From Sinorhizobium fredii USDA 205 (GTDB lineage: Bacteria; Pseudomonadota; Alphaproteobacteria; Rhizobiales; Rhizobiaceae): a DNA stretch of 64,000 nucleotides. Below the pieces are notes generated by a model. The model was not told the DNA's origin. It worked only from the letters and a program-made list of their open reading frames with translations, and searched no databases. The position numbers and the translations under genes are program-made. The stretch's first letter is position 1, and each line of letters starts with the position of its first letter. Positions 49,992-58,789 of the stretch are shown here, one piece after another. The stretch spans positions 1 to 64,000 of the forward strand of contig NZ_AUTC01000099.1 in assembly GCF_001461695.1 (NCBI RefSeq). Reading direction: 5' to 3'.

Positions 49992-51548
49992 ATGTTCGAG
50001 AGCCTCCAGGACCGTCTTGGTTCCATATTGAATGGACTGACCGGCCGCGGCGCCCTGTCGGAAGCTGACGTTTCCGCGGCGCTTCGGGAGGTCCGCCGTG
50101 CGCTGCTCGAAGCCGACGTCGCGCTCGACGTCGTGCGCTCCTTCACCGAAAAGGTTCGCGAGAAGGCGGTCGGCGCCGAAATCCTGAAATCGATCAAGCC
50201 CGGCCAGATGGTCGTCAAGATCGTCCACGACGAGCTTATCGCCATGCTCGGCTCCGAGGGCGTGACGATCGATCTCAATGCCCCGGCTCCCGTCGTCGTG
50301 ATGATGGTCGGCCTGCAGGGCTCGGGCAAGACGACGACCACCGGCAAGATCGCCAAGCGGCTGACGACCAGGGACAAGAAAAAGGTCCTGATGGCCTCGC
50401 TCGACACACGTCGGCCGGCCGCGCAGGAGCAATTGCGCCAGCTTGGCGTCCAGACCGGTGTCGACACTCTGCCGATCATCGCCGGCCAGTCGCCGACCGA
50501 CATTGCCGCGCGCGCCGTGCAGGCGGCGAAGCTCGGCGGCCATGACGTCGTCATCCTCGACACCGCCGGCCGCACCCATATCGACGAGCCGCTGATGATC
50601 GAGATGGCGGAGATCAAGCGGAAGTCCAATCCGCACGAGATCCTGCTCGTCGCCGATGCGCTGACCGGCCAGGACGCCGTCAACCTCGCCCGCAGCTTCG
50701 ACGATCGCGTCGGCATTACCGGTCTGGTGCTGACCCGCATGGACGGCGACGGCCGTGGCGGTGCGGCGCTGTCGATGCGCGCCGTTACCGGCAAGCCGAT
50801 CAAGCTGATCGGCGTCGGCGAAAAGATGGACGAGCTCGAGGAGTTCCATCCGCGCCGCGTCGCCGACCGCATCCTCGGCATGGGCGATATCATCTCGCTG
50901 GTCGAGAAGGCGGCGGAGAACATCGACGCCGAAAAGGCGGCCGCCATGGCCGCCAAGATGGCGAAGGGCAAGTTCGACCTGAACGACCTCGCCGACCAGT
51001 TGGGCCAGATGCAGAAGATGGGCGGCATGGGCGGCATCATGGGACTGATGCCGGGCATGGCCGGCATGAAGGACAAGATGGCCGCCGCCGGCCTCGACGA
51101 CAGGCTGTTCAAGCGGCAGCTCGCCATCATCTCGTCGATGACCAAGGCGGAGCGCGCCAATCCGGATCTGCTCAAGCATTCGCGCAAGAAGCGCATCGCC
51201 AGCGGCTCCGGCACCGACGCGGCCGACATCAACAAGCTGCTGAAGATGCACCGCCAGATGGCCGACATGATGAAGATGATGGGCGGCAAGGGCAAAGGCG
51301 GCATGATGAAGCAGATGATGGGCGGCCTGGCCAACAAGATGGGCCTCGGGGGAATGGGCGGCGGCATGCCGGACTTGTCGAAGATGGACCCGAAACAGCT
51401 CGAAGCGCTGCAGAAGCAGGCGGAAGCCGCCGGTCTCGGCAAGCCGGGCGGCCTTCCGGGCCTCGGCGGTGGCGGTTTGCCTGGAGGCGGTCTGCCCGGC
51501 CTCGGTGGCGGTTTCCCGGGCCTTCCCGGCCTCCCCAAGAAGAAGTGA
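49992..51548 (+). CDS. ffh: Signal recognition particle protein Ffh
   Basis: The SRP54-type GTPase that binds signal sequences and 4.5S RNA and docks with FtsY. 518 aa: N domain (residues 1-95), G domain with GLQGSGKTT, DTAGRTHIDEPL and TRMDGDGRGG, and a methionine-rich M domain (about 325-440) with the RNA-binding SGSGTDAADINKLLK motif. The C-terminal 65 residues are an extra Gly/Pro/Leu-rich tail (LPGLGGGGLPGGGLPGLGG pattern) ending in KKK. It heads the ffh-chorismate mutase-rpsP-rimM-trmD cluster. Confidence 0.97.
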   Translation: MFESLQDRLGSILNGLTGRGALSEADVSAALREVRRALLEADVALDVVRSFTEKVREKAVGAEILKSIKPGQMVVKIVHDELIAMLGSEGVTIDLNAPAPVVVMMVGLQGSGKTTTTGKIAKRLTTRDKKKVLMASLDTRRPAAQEQLRQLGVQTGVDTLPIIAGQSPTDIAARAVQAAKLGGHDVVILDTAGRTHIDEPLMIEMAEIKRKSNPHEILLVADALTGQDAVNLARSFDDRVGITGLVLTRMDGDGRGGAALSMRAVTGKPIKLIGVGEKMDELEEFHPRRVADRILGMGDIISLVEKAAENIDAEKAAAMAAKMAKGKFDLNDLADQLGQMQKMGGMGGIMGLMPGMAGMKDKMAAAGLDDRLFKRQLAIISSMTKAERANPDLLKHSRKKRIASGSGTDAADINKLLKMHRQMADMMKMMGGKGKGGMMKQMMGGLANKMGLGGMGGGMPDLSKMDPKQLEALQKQAEAAGLGKPGGLPGLGGGGLPGGGLPGLGGGFPGLPGLPKKK

Positions 51549-51560
51549 GGATCGCGACGA

Positions 51561-51896
51561 ATGCTTGATCCCGAGATCAAAGAAGAATTGGCGGGCTATC
51601 GGCAGTCGATCGACAACATCGATGCCGCGCTCGTCCACATGCTGGCCGAACGGTTCCGCTGCACCCAGGCGGTCGGCGTTCTCAAAGCCAAGCACAAGCT
51701 GCCGCCGGCCGATCCGGCGCGCGAAGAATACCAGATCGAACGCCTTCGCCACCTGGCCAAGGATGCCAATCTGGATCCGGATTTCGCCGAGAAGTTCCTG
51801 AACTTCATCATCAAGGAAGTCATCCGGCATCATGAAGCCATCGCCGCCGATCGCTCGCAGCCCGCGGGCAGCGCCGGCACCACCCGTTCCGCTTGA
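51561..51896 (+). CDS. Chorismate mutase (AroQ class)
   Basis: Rearranges chorismate to prephenate for phenylalanine and tyrosine synthesis. A 111-aa monofunctional AroQ-type helical enzyme: [35 protein letters not shown] carries the conserved Arg and Lys residues, followed by [16 protein letters not shown]. There is no prephenate dehydratase domain. It is 12 bp after ffh and 37 bp before rpsP; its place inside a secretion/ribosome operon is a rhizobial peculiarity. Confidence 0.9.
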   Translation: MLDPEIKEELAGYRQSIDNIDAALVHMLAERFRCTQAVGVLKAKHKLPPADPAREEYQIERLRHLAKDANLDPDFAEKFLNFIIKEVIRHHEAIAADRSQPAGSAGTTRSA

Positions 51897-51933
51897 ACGA
51901 AGCGGTCAAGAAAGCCTGCAAGGAGTAACTGAA

Positions 51934-52308
51934 ATGGCACTGAAAATTCGTCTCGCCCGTGGCGGTTCCAAGAAGCGTCCCTACTACCAGATCGTCGTTG
52001 CCGATGCGCGCAGCCCGCGTGACGGCCGCTTCCTCGAGAAGATCGGTTCCTGGAACCCGATGCTCGGCAAGGACGACGAGAAGCGCATCGAGCTGAATGC
52101 CGAGCGCGTCAGCCACTGGATCGCCCAGGGCGCCCAGCCGACCGACCGCGTCCTGCGCTTCCTCGACCAGGCCGGCCTTGCCAAGCGCCCGGCTCGCAGC
52201 AACCCGACCAAGGCACAGCCCGGCAAGAAGGCACAGGAACGTGCCGCTGAAGCCAAGCAGAAGGCTGAAGACGCAGCCGCTGCCGCGGCGGAAACTGCCG
52301 CGGAATAA
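51934..52308 (+). CDS. rpsP: 30S ribosomal protein S16
   Basis: A 124-aa small-subunit protein. The conserved core is residues 1-85 ([47 protein letters not shown]). The C terminus is an Ala/Lys/Glu-rich helix-forming tail of about 35 residues absent from the E. coli protein (82 aa) but usual in Alphaproteobacteria. A strong aaggag ribosome-binding site precedes ATG 51934. A hairpin with a T-run follows, so many transcripts probably end before rimM. Confidence 0.97.
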   Translation: MALKIRLARGGSKKRPYYQIVVADARSPRDGRFLEKIGSWNPMLGKDDEKRIELNAERVSHWIAQGAQPTDRVLRFLDQAGLAKRPARSNPTKAQPGKKAQERAAEAKQKAEDAAAAAAETAAE

Positions 52309-52330
52309 GAACCGTCAAAACGGTGTGGCA

Positions 52331-52361
52331 AACGGGTGGCATTTTCATGCCGCCCGTTTTG
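52331..52361 (+). terminator. Intra-operon terminator or attenuator between rpsP and rimM
   Basis: AACGGGTGGCAT and ATGCCGCCCGTT pair (one mismatch) across a 4-nt loop and are followed by TTTG. Placed 22 bp after rpsP, it would give abundant S16 mRNA with read-through to rimM and trmD. Confidence 0.7.
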
Positions 52362-52432
52362 CTTTATGTGCACCTTCAAAGAATTGGAGCAGGATCGGGC
52401 GCGCGGAAGCACCCGCTCAGCTGGATGCCGAA

Positions 52433-52996
52433 ATGACGAAGCTCGAAAACCCTATCCTGATGGCGACGATCGGCGCGGCGCAAGGCCTGCGCGGCGAAGT
52501 GCGGGTAAAATCCTTTACGGACGATCCGACAGCGCTCGGCGATTACGGCAATCTGCACAGCGACGACGGCCGCGTCTTCGAGGTGCTGGAAATCCGTGAG
52601 GCGAAGAACGTCGTCATCGTCCGTTTTCGCGGCATCAACGACCGCACGGCGGCCGAAGCGCTGAACGGCCTCGAGCTGTTCATCGAGCGCGACAACCTCC
52701 CCGACGACGATCTCGACGAGGAGGAATTCTTCTATGCGGATCTCGAAGGCCTCGAAGCGGTCGACGGCACGGGCAAGAGCTACGGCTCAGTGACGGGCGT
52801 GTTCGACTTCGGCGCGGGGGATCTCCTCGAGCTGAAGGGGCCTGGCCGCCGGCCGGTGCTGATCCCGTTCACCGAATGGTCGGTGCTGGAAATCGATCTC
52901 GAGGCCGGCAAGCTGCTGGTCGATCCGGTCGCCGCAGGCCTCGTCGACGACAAGGACGAGAGCCTGGACAAGCAATTCCCGACGAAGCGCAAGTGA
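52433..52996 (+). CDS. rimM: Ribosome maturation factor RimM
   Basis: A 187-aa factor for late assembly of the 30S head that binds S19. The N-terminal RimM beta-barrel domain ([22 protein letters not shown], about residues 11-32) and the C-terminal PRC-barrel ([27 protein letters not shown]) are both present. I chose ATG 52433; sequence upstream is not conserved. trmD starts 10 bp after its stop codon. Reading through from rpsP requires passing the hairpin at 52331. Confidence 0.95.
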   Translation: MTKLENPILMATIGAAQGLRGEVRVKSFTDDPTALGDYGNLHSDDGRVFEVLEIREAKNVVIVRFRGINDRTAAEALNGLELFIERDNLPDDDLDEEEFFYADLEGLEAVDGTGKSYGSVTGVFDFGAGDLLELKGPGRRPVLIPFTEWSVLEIDLEAGKLLVDPVAAGLVDDKDESLDKQFPTKRK

Positions 52997-53006
52997 GCCG
53001 CAGGCG

Positions 53007-53729
53007 ATGCCCTTTCGCGCGACGGTCCTGACGCTTTACCCGGAGATGTTCCCGGGCCATCTCGGCGTGTCGCTGGCCGGCAAGGCGCTGGAGCGCGGCC
53101 AATGGTCGATCGAGGCCGTGCAGATCCGCGATTTCGCCGAGGACAAGCACCGCACCGTCGACGATACGCCGGCCGGCGGCGGTGCCGGCATGGTGCTGAA
53201 GCCGGATGTGCTCGCCCGTGCTATCGACCACGTCTCGGCAAATGAGGACCGGCCCCGCCTGCTGATGAGCCCGCGCGGCCGGCCGCTGACGCAGGCCCGC
53301 GTGCGCGAGCTCGCCGCCGGCCCCGGCATCGTCATCGTCTGCGGGCGCTTCGAAGGCGTCGACCAGCGGGTGATCGACACACGTAATCTCGAAGAGGTCT
53401 CGATCGGCGACTACATCCTTTCCGGCGGCGAGCCGGCGGCGCTCGTCGTGCTCGACGCGATTGTCCGTATCCTGCCGGGTGTGATGGGCAACGAATTGTC
53501 CGGCCTGCACGAGAGCTTCGAGGGCGGGCTGCTCGAACACCCGCATTACACGCGGCCGCAGCTCTTCGAGGGCCAAGAGATCCCGGCGGTATTGACCTCC
53601 GGCAATCACGGTGCCGTCGCCAAATGGCGCGAGGCCGAAGCGCGGCGGCTGACGGCGGAGCGCCGCCCCGATCTGCTGGAGCATAATCAGGATTTGAAGC
53701 GTGATCCGGCTCAGCCGGTGAAGAAGTAA
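53007..53729 (+). CDS. trmD: tRNA (guanine-37-N1)-methyltransferase TrmD
   Basis: Methylates G37 in tRNAs to prevent +1 frameshifting. 240 aa with the deep-knot SAM-binding region ([11 protein letters not shown] and [16 protein letters not shown], about residues 112-150) and the C-terminal [10 protein letters not shown] segment. Follows rimM directly. The last 19 bp overlap the 3' end of the convergent TauE-type gene. Unlike in many bacteria rplS does not follow; it lies 2.8 kb away on the other strand. Confidence 0.96.
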   Translation: MPFRATVLTLYPEMFPGHLGVSLAGKALERGQWSIEAVQIRDFAEDKHRTVDDTPAGGGAGMVLKPDVLARAIDHVSANEDRPRLLMSPRGRPLTQARVRELAAGPGIVIVCGRFEGVDQRVIDTRNLEEVSIGDYILSGGEPAALVVLDAIVRILPGVMGNELSGLHESFEGGLLEHPHYTRPQLFEGQEIPAVLTSGNHGAVAKWREAEARRLTAERRPDLLEHNQDLKRDPAQPVKK

Positions 53730-54457
53730 TAGGCGGCGAGCAGCAGGCCGACGGCGACGACGATCGAGCGAATGACCGCCTGCGGAACGCGTCGCGCGGC
53801 CCAGACGCCGCAATAGCCGCCAAGTGCCGCACCCGGCACCATGATCGTCGCATGCAGCCAGGAAACGACGCCGCCCGCCGCGAAGACGAGAATGGCGATC
53901 AGCGCGATGACGATCGAGATGAAGTTCTTCAGCGCATTCAAGCGGTGGTAGCTGCCGCCGGTCGCAAGCCCGAGCACCGCCAGCATCATGATGCCCATGC
54001 CGGCGCCGAAGAAGCCGCCGTAGACGGAGGTCGCCATCTGGCTCGCGGCGCCGAGCGGGCCGATCCGGTGCTCGTCGCTGCGAGCCTTCGGCTTCAGGAG
54101 AGGGCCCGCGGCGAAGATCGCCGTCGCGGCGATCAGCAGCCAGGGCACCATGGCGCGGAACGACGGGTTGGAGAGCGAAAGCAGGAGAAGCGCGCCCGCG
54201 AGCCCGCCGATCGCCGATATGACGCCGAGGAGGATGGCGTTCCTGCGGTCGGCGCGGATCTCCTTGGCATAGGCGAGCGCCGAGGTGATGTAGCCGGGAA
54301 ACTGGACGATCGAGGACGTGGCGTTGGCGACGATCGGCGGCACGCCGCCAAGCGTCATCGCCCCGAAGGTGAGAAACGTGCCGCCGCCGGCAATGGCATT
54401 GACGGCGCCGGACAGGAATCCCGCAACAAAAAGCAACAACGCCTGGAAAATAGTCAT
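53711..54457 (-). CDS. TauE/SafE family sulfite exporter-like permease
   Basis: A 248-aa inner-membrane protein with about eight helices in two repeats, from the TauE/SafE (DUF81) family. The conserved [22 protein letters not shown] and its second-half counterpart [18 protein letters not shown] are visible. Members move sulfite, sulfoacetate or other organic anions; the substrate is unknown. I chose ATG 54457, which directly precedes the first helix. It converges on trmD with a 19-bp overlap. Confidence 0.88.
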   Translation of the reverse strand: MTIFQALLLFVAGFLSGAVNAIAGGGTFLTFGAMTLGGVPPIVANATSSIVQFPGYITSALAYAKEIRADRRNAILLGVISAIGGLAGALLLLSLSNPSFRAMVPWLLIAATAIFAAGPLLKPKARSDEHRIGPLGAASQMATSVYGGFFGAGMGIMMLAVLGLATGGSYHRLNALKNFISIVIALIAILVFAAGGVVSWLHATIMVPGAALGGYCGVWAARRVPQAVIRSIVVAVGLLLAAYYFFTG

Positions 54458-54549
54458 GGCCGTCCTCGTATCCGCGTGGCTTCGGGATAACGGCTGGAGC
54501 AATCGTCCGCAAGCCCGCGGCAGGTTGGACCCCTCCCAACCTCTTCCCG

Positions 54550-54656
54550 CTACAGCGCCGCGCGTCTTATCAGACGCGCAAAGGACGCTGTAGCACTTTG
54601 AATTGCTGCATGTTTTTGTCCCTAAATCGGCTACGATTTAGGGAAACATGCAGTAG
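54550..54656 (+). repeat. RIME1-like intergenic mosaic repeat (copy 7)
   Basis: A full copy: CTACAGCGCCGCGCGTCT/AGACGCGC first hairpin, GGACGCTGTAG block, then CTGCATG...CATGCAGTAG enclosing CCTAAATCG/CGATTTAGG. Between the amino-acid permease and TauE-type genes, both leftward. Confidence 0.88.
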
Positions 54657-54708
54657 CCGCCACAAGGCGAAGGGGTTGGGGAGGGGGTTTACGAGGGGAA
54701 TACGGAAT

Positions 54709-55530
54709 CTACCGCCTCTCAGCCCTTCTCAGCCGCCGCTCGAGTCCCCGGAGCGCCAGCGACAGGCCGATCGTCAGGATCAGATAGACATAGGCGACGA
54801 TCGAATAGGTCTCGAAGAAGCGAAACGAGCCGGAGGCGTAGACCTTGCCCATCTGCGTGATATCGGCGACGCCGAGCACCGAGACGAGCGAGGAATCCTT
54901 GACCATCGCCACGAAGTCGTTGCCGAGCGGCGGCAGGATGACGCGGATCGCCTGCGGAAAAACGACGAGGCGAAAGCGCTGGTAGCGCGTCAGCCCCAGC
55001 GCCTTGGCGGCCTCCACCTGCCCCTTGTCTACCGACTGGATGCCGGCGCGGAACACCTCGGCGATGAAGGCGGAATATCCGATCATCAGGGCAATGATCG
55101 CCCGCCACATCAGCGAGATGTCACGCACGACGAGCGGCTCCATAAAGCCCCAGGTAATCAGCGGCGTCGCCAGGAAGTTCACGGTCACGACCAGCGCCGG
55201 CGCACCGACGAAGGCAATGTAGAAGAGCAGCACGAGGATCGGCACGCCGCGGATGACCTCGGTGTAGAAGCGCGCCACCTGGCGCAGTGCCGCGCGCTCC
55301 GAAAGCGCCATCAGCGCGACGCCAAGGCCGAGCACGGTGGCCAGCGCGAAGCCGACCAGCGTCACGAAGACGGTGACGCCGAGGCCCTTGAGGACAACGG
55401 TGAAGACCTGGGTGAAGATTTCGTTGGTGACGATGACCGCGGCGAGCGCCACGGCGATGACGAGAAGGGCGACCAGCCACCAGGGATAGTCGCCCTTCTC
55501 GGAAGTGTCGGATGATTGCACCGGCGCCAT
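54709..55530 (-). CDS. Polar amino-acid ABC transporter permease
   Basis: A 273-aa inner-membrane permease of the HisMQ/GlnP type with a first helix, then the conserved core: RFYTEVIRGVPILVLLFYI and the EAA-like loop KGQVEAAKALGLTRYQRFRLVVFPQAIRVILPPLGNDFVAMVKDSSLVSVLG. It is 21 bp downstream of the binding-protein gene in the same operon. No cognate ATPase gene is adjacent. Confidence 0.92.
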   Translation of the reverse strand: MAPVQSSDTSEKGDYPWWLVALLVIAVALAAVIVTNEIFTQVFTVVLKGLGVTVFVTLVGFALATVLGLGVALMALSERAALRQVARFYTEVIRGVPILVLLFYIAFVGAPALVVTVNFLATPLITWGFMEPLVVRDISLMWRAIIALMIGYSAFIAEVFRAGIQSVDKGQVEAAKALGLTRYQRFRLVVFPQAIRVILPPLGNDFVAMVKDSSLVSVLGVADITQMGKVYASGSFRFFETYSIVAYVYLILTIGLSLALRGLERRLRRAERR

Positions 55531-55551
55531 TGTAGGGTCAGGACCTGGCGA

Positions 55552-56361
55552 TCAGCCGCCCATCTTGTAGTCGAGGAACCATTTCTTGTTGAGCGCGTCG
55601 AAGGTGCCGTCGTCCTTCAGCGCCTTGATGGCGGCGTTGACCGGCGCCACGAGGTCGGATCCCTTCGGGAAGATGAAGCCGAAGTCCTCGGTGCCGAGCG
55701 GCTCGCCGACGACCTTGAGCTTGCCTTCGGAGGCATCGACATAGCCCTTGGCGGCGACGCTGTCGGTCAGCACCAGATCGACGTCGCCGGCCTTCAGCGC
55801 CTGCACCGTGGCTCCGAAGGTCTCGAACAGCTTGATGCGCGGGTTCTGCTCGTTGCCGTCGAGGATTTCGTAGACTGCCGTGTAGAAGGGCGAGGTGCCG
55901 GGCTGAGCGCCGACAAGCCCGTCTTCGACCGCCGCGAAGCTCTTGGCATCCTTGAAACGCGTCTCGTCGGCCCGCACCAGCATGAACTGCTGCGAGCGCA
56001 TATAGGGATCGGAGAAGTCGACCTTCTCCTTGCGGTCATCCTTGATCGTGATGCCGGTCATGCCGATCTGATACTGTCCATCGGAAACCGACTGGATCAT
56101 CGCATCCCAGCTGGTGTTCTGGTACTCCACCTGGAAGTTCAGCCGCTTGGCGATCTCGTTCATCGCGTCATATTCCCAGCCAACCGCCTGACCGGACTTC
56201 GGGTCGACGAACTGCAGCGGCGGATAGGCATTCTCGGTGACGACGACCACCGTCTTGCCGCCGAGGTCCGGCAGGTCGCTCGCGGCTGCGGGCGCGGAAA
56301 ATGCGAAGGGAACAGCGAGGGCAGCGGCGATGCCCGCGAGCACGTGGCGGCGGATTGTCAT
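55552..56361 (-). CDS. Amino-acid ABC transporter substrate-binding protein
   Basis: A 269-aa periplasmic binding protein of family 3 (SBP_bac_3). Signal peptide at residues 1-27 (AGIAAALAVPFAFSAPAAA). The mature part shows YPPLQFVDPKSGQAVGWEYDAMNEIAKRLN, IGMTGITIKDDRKEKVDFSDPY and VAAVNGAI-like C-terminal blocks (LVAPVNAAIKAL). It forms a two-gene transporter with the permease. The ligand cannot be deduced; the family covers polar and cyclic amino acids. Confidence 0.92.
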   Translation of the reverse strand: MTIRRHVLAGIAAALAVPFAFSAPAAASDLPDLGGKTVVVVTENAYPPLQFVDPKSGQAVGWEYDAMNEIAKRLNFQVEYQNTSWDAMIQSVSDGQYQIGMTGITIKDDRKEKVDFSDPYMRSQQFMLVRADETRFKDAKSFAAVEDGLVGAQPGTSPFYTAVYEILDGNEQNPRIKLFETFGATVQALKAGDVDLVLTDSVAAKGYVDASEGKLKVVGEPLGTEDFGFIFPKGSDLVAPVNAAIKALKDDGTFDALNKKWFLDYKMGG

Positions 56362-56435
56362 TGGAGGAGCTCCCGAAAATAGTGGCGACCGAAAATGTCA
56401 CGAATTTCGTCGGGAAGACAAGCAGATAGTACTAA

Positions 56436-56467
56436 AAAAGAAAGGCGGCCAAGAGGCCGCCTTTCCG
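56436..56467 (-). terminator. Rho-independent terminator of rplS
   Basis: Leftward: a GAAAGGCGGCC/GGCCGCCTTTC stem with a 4-nt loop followed by TTTTTTAG. It lies 22 bp past rplS. Confidence 0.9.
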
Positions 56468-56488
56468 TAAATCCGAGGATTTGAAATC

Positions 56489-57019
56489 TTATTCCGCGGC
56501 GGCTTCCGCTGCCTTTGCTTCGGCGGCTGCCTTTTCGGCGGCCTCGGCGGCTGCCTTCTCGGCGGCGAGTGCCTGGGCGGCGGCAATCTTCTCAGCCTCG
56601 ATGCGTGCCTTCTCCTCGGCAACGGCCTGGCGCTCGGCTTCGTTCAGCTTGCGGGCGCGCGTGCCGGTGTTCTCGACGATACGAGCCGACTTGCCGCGAC
56701 GGTCGCGCAGGTAGTAGAGCTTGGCGCGACGAACCTTACCACGGCGAACCACTTCGACGCTTTCGACGAGCGGCGAGTAAACCGGGAATACGCGCTCGAC
56801 GCCTTCGCCGTAGGAGATCTTGCGGACGGTGAAGCTCTCGTTGAGGCCGCCGCCGGAACGGGCGATGCAGACGCCTTCGTAAGCCTGGACGCGGGTACGG
56901 CTGCCTTCGACAACGCGGACGTTGACGCGGACGGTGTCGCCGGCGGAGAAATTGGGAAGGGTGCGCTTGGCGGCGATCTTGGCGGCCTGTTCGGCTTCCA
57001 GCTGCTCAATGATGTTCAT
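56489..57019 (-). CDS. rplS: 50S ribosomal protein L19
   Basis: A 176-aa large-subunit protein at the 30S-50S interface. The L19 core covers about residues 1-115 ([87 protein letters not shown]). The remaining 60 residues are an Ala/Glu/Lys-rich predicted helix, longer than E. coli L19 (115 aa) and common in Alphaproteobacteria. It is transcribed alone with its own terminator, away from trmD. Confidence 0.97.
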   Translation of the reverse strand: MNIIEQLEAEQAAKIAAKRTLPNFSAGDTVRVNVRVVEGSRTRVQAYEGVCIARSGGGLNESFTVRKISYGEGVERVFPVYSPLVESVEVVRRGKVRRAKLYYLRDRRGKSARIVENTGTRARKLNEAERQAVAEEKARIEAEKIAAAQALAAEKAAAEAAEKAAAEAKAAEAAAE

Positions 57020-57113
57020 CGGTTTAACCTTTGCTTTCTTCTGAAACAGCCAGAGCGCTCTCGGCCGGCCCGTCGGTTTCCTTCGGGCCTTGCCTTTCCA
57101 GGCAGGAGCGGTT

Positions 57114-57992
57114 TCACCATTCTTTGTTGGTGGTCGACGGGCAACAACCCGAACCGGGGCGGCACATACACCAAACGAGGCGGCTTGTCATCCCCGATCG
57201 CGGTTTTTCTCGACCGATCACCCGCGCCGGCGGACATTCCATTCGGAATCTCAGAATTCGCGGAACGGTATGGCGGGAGCGCGAGCGCCTTTTCAGACTC
57301 CCAAGTGCCCCTCGAATAGAAGCCCTATCTATCCAACCGCCATCACCGGCCCCGAACCGCCAGACGGTCGTCCGCTTCACTTCGCTGTCCTCAAGCGCCC
57401 TTGTGACCGGGACCTCATAGGTCGCAAGCGCCGTCAGCCGCTGGCGCGGGCAATAGGCCCGCCCCGGATCGCCGACGAGCACCGAGGCGTCGGCACGCGC
57501 GAGCGCGTCGAACCATGGCTGAAGCAGATCGGCAAAGCCCTTGTCATAGAAGACGTCACCGGCGAGATAGACGTCGGCGGCGCGCTCGCGGCCGATGATG
57601 TCCTCGCCGAGGAAGCCGACCGGAACGTCATTCAGTTCCGCATTGAGGCGCACGGCAGTTTCGGCCCACGGATCGATATCCACGGCGAGAACCTCTGCAG
57701 CGCCGGCCAGCATGGCGGCAATGGCGACGAGACCGGAGCCGGAGGCGAAATCGACGACGCGGCGGCCACGCACTGTTTCCGGATGATCGAGAACATAGCG
57801 GGCGAGGCCCTGACCGCCGGCCCAGGCGAAGGCCCAGAAGGGCGGCGGCAGGCCGATCGCCTCCAGTTCCTCCTCGGTCTTCAGCCACAGATCATGCGCC
57901 TCGCTCGCCAAGTACAGCCGGACTTCCGGCACGTGTGGCGGCGAGAGGATGCCGGTATTGGCGCGGATGAAGCTTTCCGGATCGGTTTTCAA
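57114..57992 (-). CDS. Class I SAM-dependent methyltransferase (ETFB lysine methyltransferase-like), C-terminally extended
   Basis: A 292-aa reading frame in which the first 213 residues are the functional domain: [20 protein letters not shown], the SAM-binding [20 protein letters not shown] (about residues 79-98), VDIDPWA and GDVFYDKG. This resembles the METTL20/ETFB-lysine or protein methyltransferase group. The last 80 residues (after [12 protein letters not shown]) are Arg/Ser/Pro-rich, look like translated intergenic DNA and run towards rplS. The family usually ends near residue 215-220, so a stop codon was probably lost or a frameshift occurred. It is last in the tsaD-gpsA-yciI-EVE operon. 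Confidence 0.8.
   Translation of the reverse strand: MKTDPESFIRANTGILSPPHVPEVRLYLASEAHDLWLKTEEELEAIGLPPPFWAFAWAGGQGLARYVLDHPETVRGRRVVDFASGSGLVAIAAMLAGAAEVLAVDIDPWAETAVRLNAELNDVPVGFLGEDIIGRERAADVYLAGDVFYDKGFADLLQPWFDALARADASVLVGDPGRAYCPRQRLTALATYEVPVTRALEDSEVKRTTVWRFGAGDGGWIDRASIRGALGSLKRRSRSRHTVPRILRFRMECPPARVIGREKPRSGMTSRLVWCMCRPGSGCCPSTTNKEW
57163..57191 (-). promoter_or_regulatory. Possible promoter of rplS
   Basis: Leftward: ATGACA, a 17-nt spacer and TATGTG, about 145 bp before the rplS start codon. It lies inside the C-terminal extension of the methyltransferase frame, which supports the view that the extension was originally intergenic. Confidence 0.35.
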
Positions 57993-58022
57993 GACTGGAG
58001 GCTCAGGGCGTGATCCGAAAGG

Positions 58023-58454
58023 TTACTTCGGCGGATTGTCGAGCCCGCCCATGCGGCAGACCTCGATCCACTCCTCCTCGGTCACCGGCTGGACCGAAAG
58101 GCGCATCGAGGTCACCAGCGACATCTTGGCGAGCTTGGGGTTTTCCTTGATCTCCTTCAGGGAGACCGGGCGCGGCATGTCCGTGACGGCGCGGATATCG
58201 ACGCAGTCCCAGCGGGCGTCACCCTCGGCCGTCGAATCCGGATGCGACAGGGCGCAGACCTCGGTGATGCCGACGATGTCCAGGCCTTCGTTGGAATGGT
58301 AGAAGAAGCCCTTGTCGCCGATCTTCATCGCCCGCATGTTGTTGCGGGCGAGATAGTTGCGCACGCCGGTCCATTCGGTGCCCTTGGCGCCGGCGTCCTT
58401 CTGCATCTGCCAGGACCATTTATTCGGTTCGGATTTGTAGAGCCAGTGCGCCAT
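58023..58454 (-). CDS. EVE domain-containing protein
   Basis: A 143-aa single-domain EVE (PUA-like fold) protein: MAHWLYKSEPNKWSWQ at the N terminus, GVRNYLARNNMRAMKIGDKGFFYHSNEG with the aromatic cage region, then YPD-like ALSHPDSTAEGDARWDCVDIRA. EVE domains recognise modified bases in DNA or RNA. Role unknown. I chose ATG 58454, giving the canonical N terminus. 7 bp after the YciI-like gene. Confidence 0.92.
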   Translation of the reverse strand: MAHWLYKSEPNKWSWQMQKDAGAKGTEWTGVRNYLARNNMRAMKIGDKGFFYHSNEGLDIVGITEVCALSHPDSTAEGDARWDCVDIRAVTDMPRPVSLKEIKENPKLAKMSLVTSMRLSVQPVTEEEWIEVCRMGGLDNPPK

Positions 58455-58461
58455 CGCCCCC

Positions 58462-58755
58462 TCACGCCTCCGGATTGTTGAAGACCCAGTTGTAGGCCTT
58501 GATCTCGACATTGGCGAACAGGCCCGCCTTTGCATAGGGGTCGGCTTCGGCGATCGCCTTCGCATCGTCGATCGTCTCGGCCTTGACGATCACCAGGCTG
58601 CCGGTCGGCTTGCCGTCATCGCCGAGAAAGGGACCGGCAATCTTCAGGATGCCGTTGGCGTTGAGGTCGTTGAGATAGGCGAGGTGGTCGGGCCGCGTAT
58701 CGAGCCGGAGCTGCAGGGCGCCCGGCTTGTCCGTGCAGATGAGTGCGAAGAGCAT
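58462..58755 (-). CDS. YciI-like protein
   Basis: A 97-aa protein with a ferredoxin-like fold of the YciI family: MLFALICTDKPGALQLRLDTRPDHLAYL with the conserved His-Asp pair region, GPFLGDDGKPTGSLVIVKAETIDDAKAIAEADPYAKAGLF. Enzymatic activity is unproven for most members. Between gpsA and the EVE gene in one operon. Confidence 0.92.
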   Translation of the reverse strand: MLFALICTDKPGALQLRLDTRPDHLAYLNDLNANGILKIAGPFLGDDGKPTGSLVIVKAETIDDAKAIAEADPYAKAGLFANVEIKAYNWVFNNPEA

Positions 58756-58789
58756 GGTTCCTCCTGAAGAATTTATTGCTGGGTGGCGA

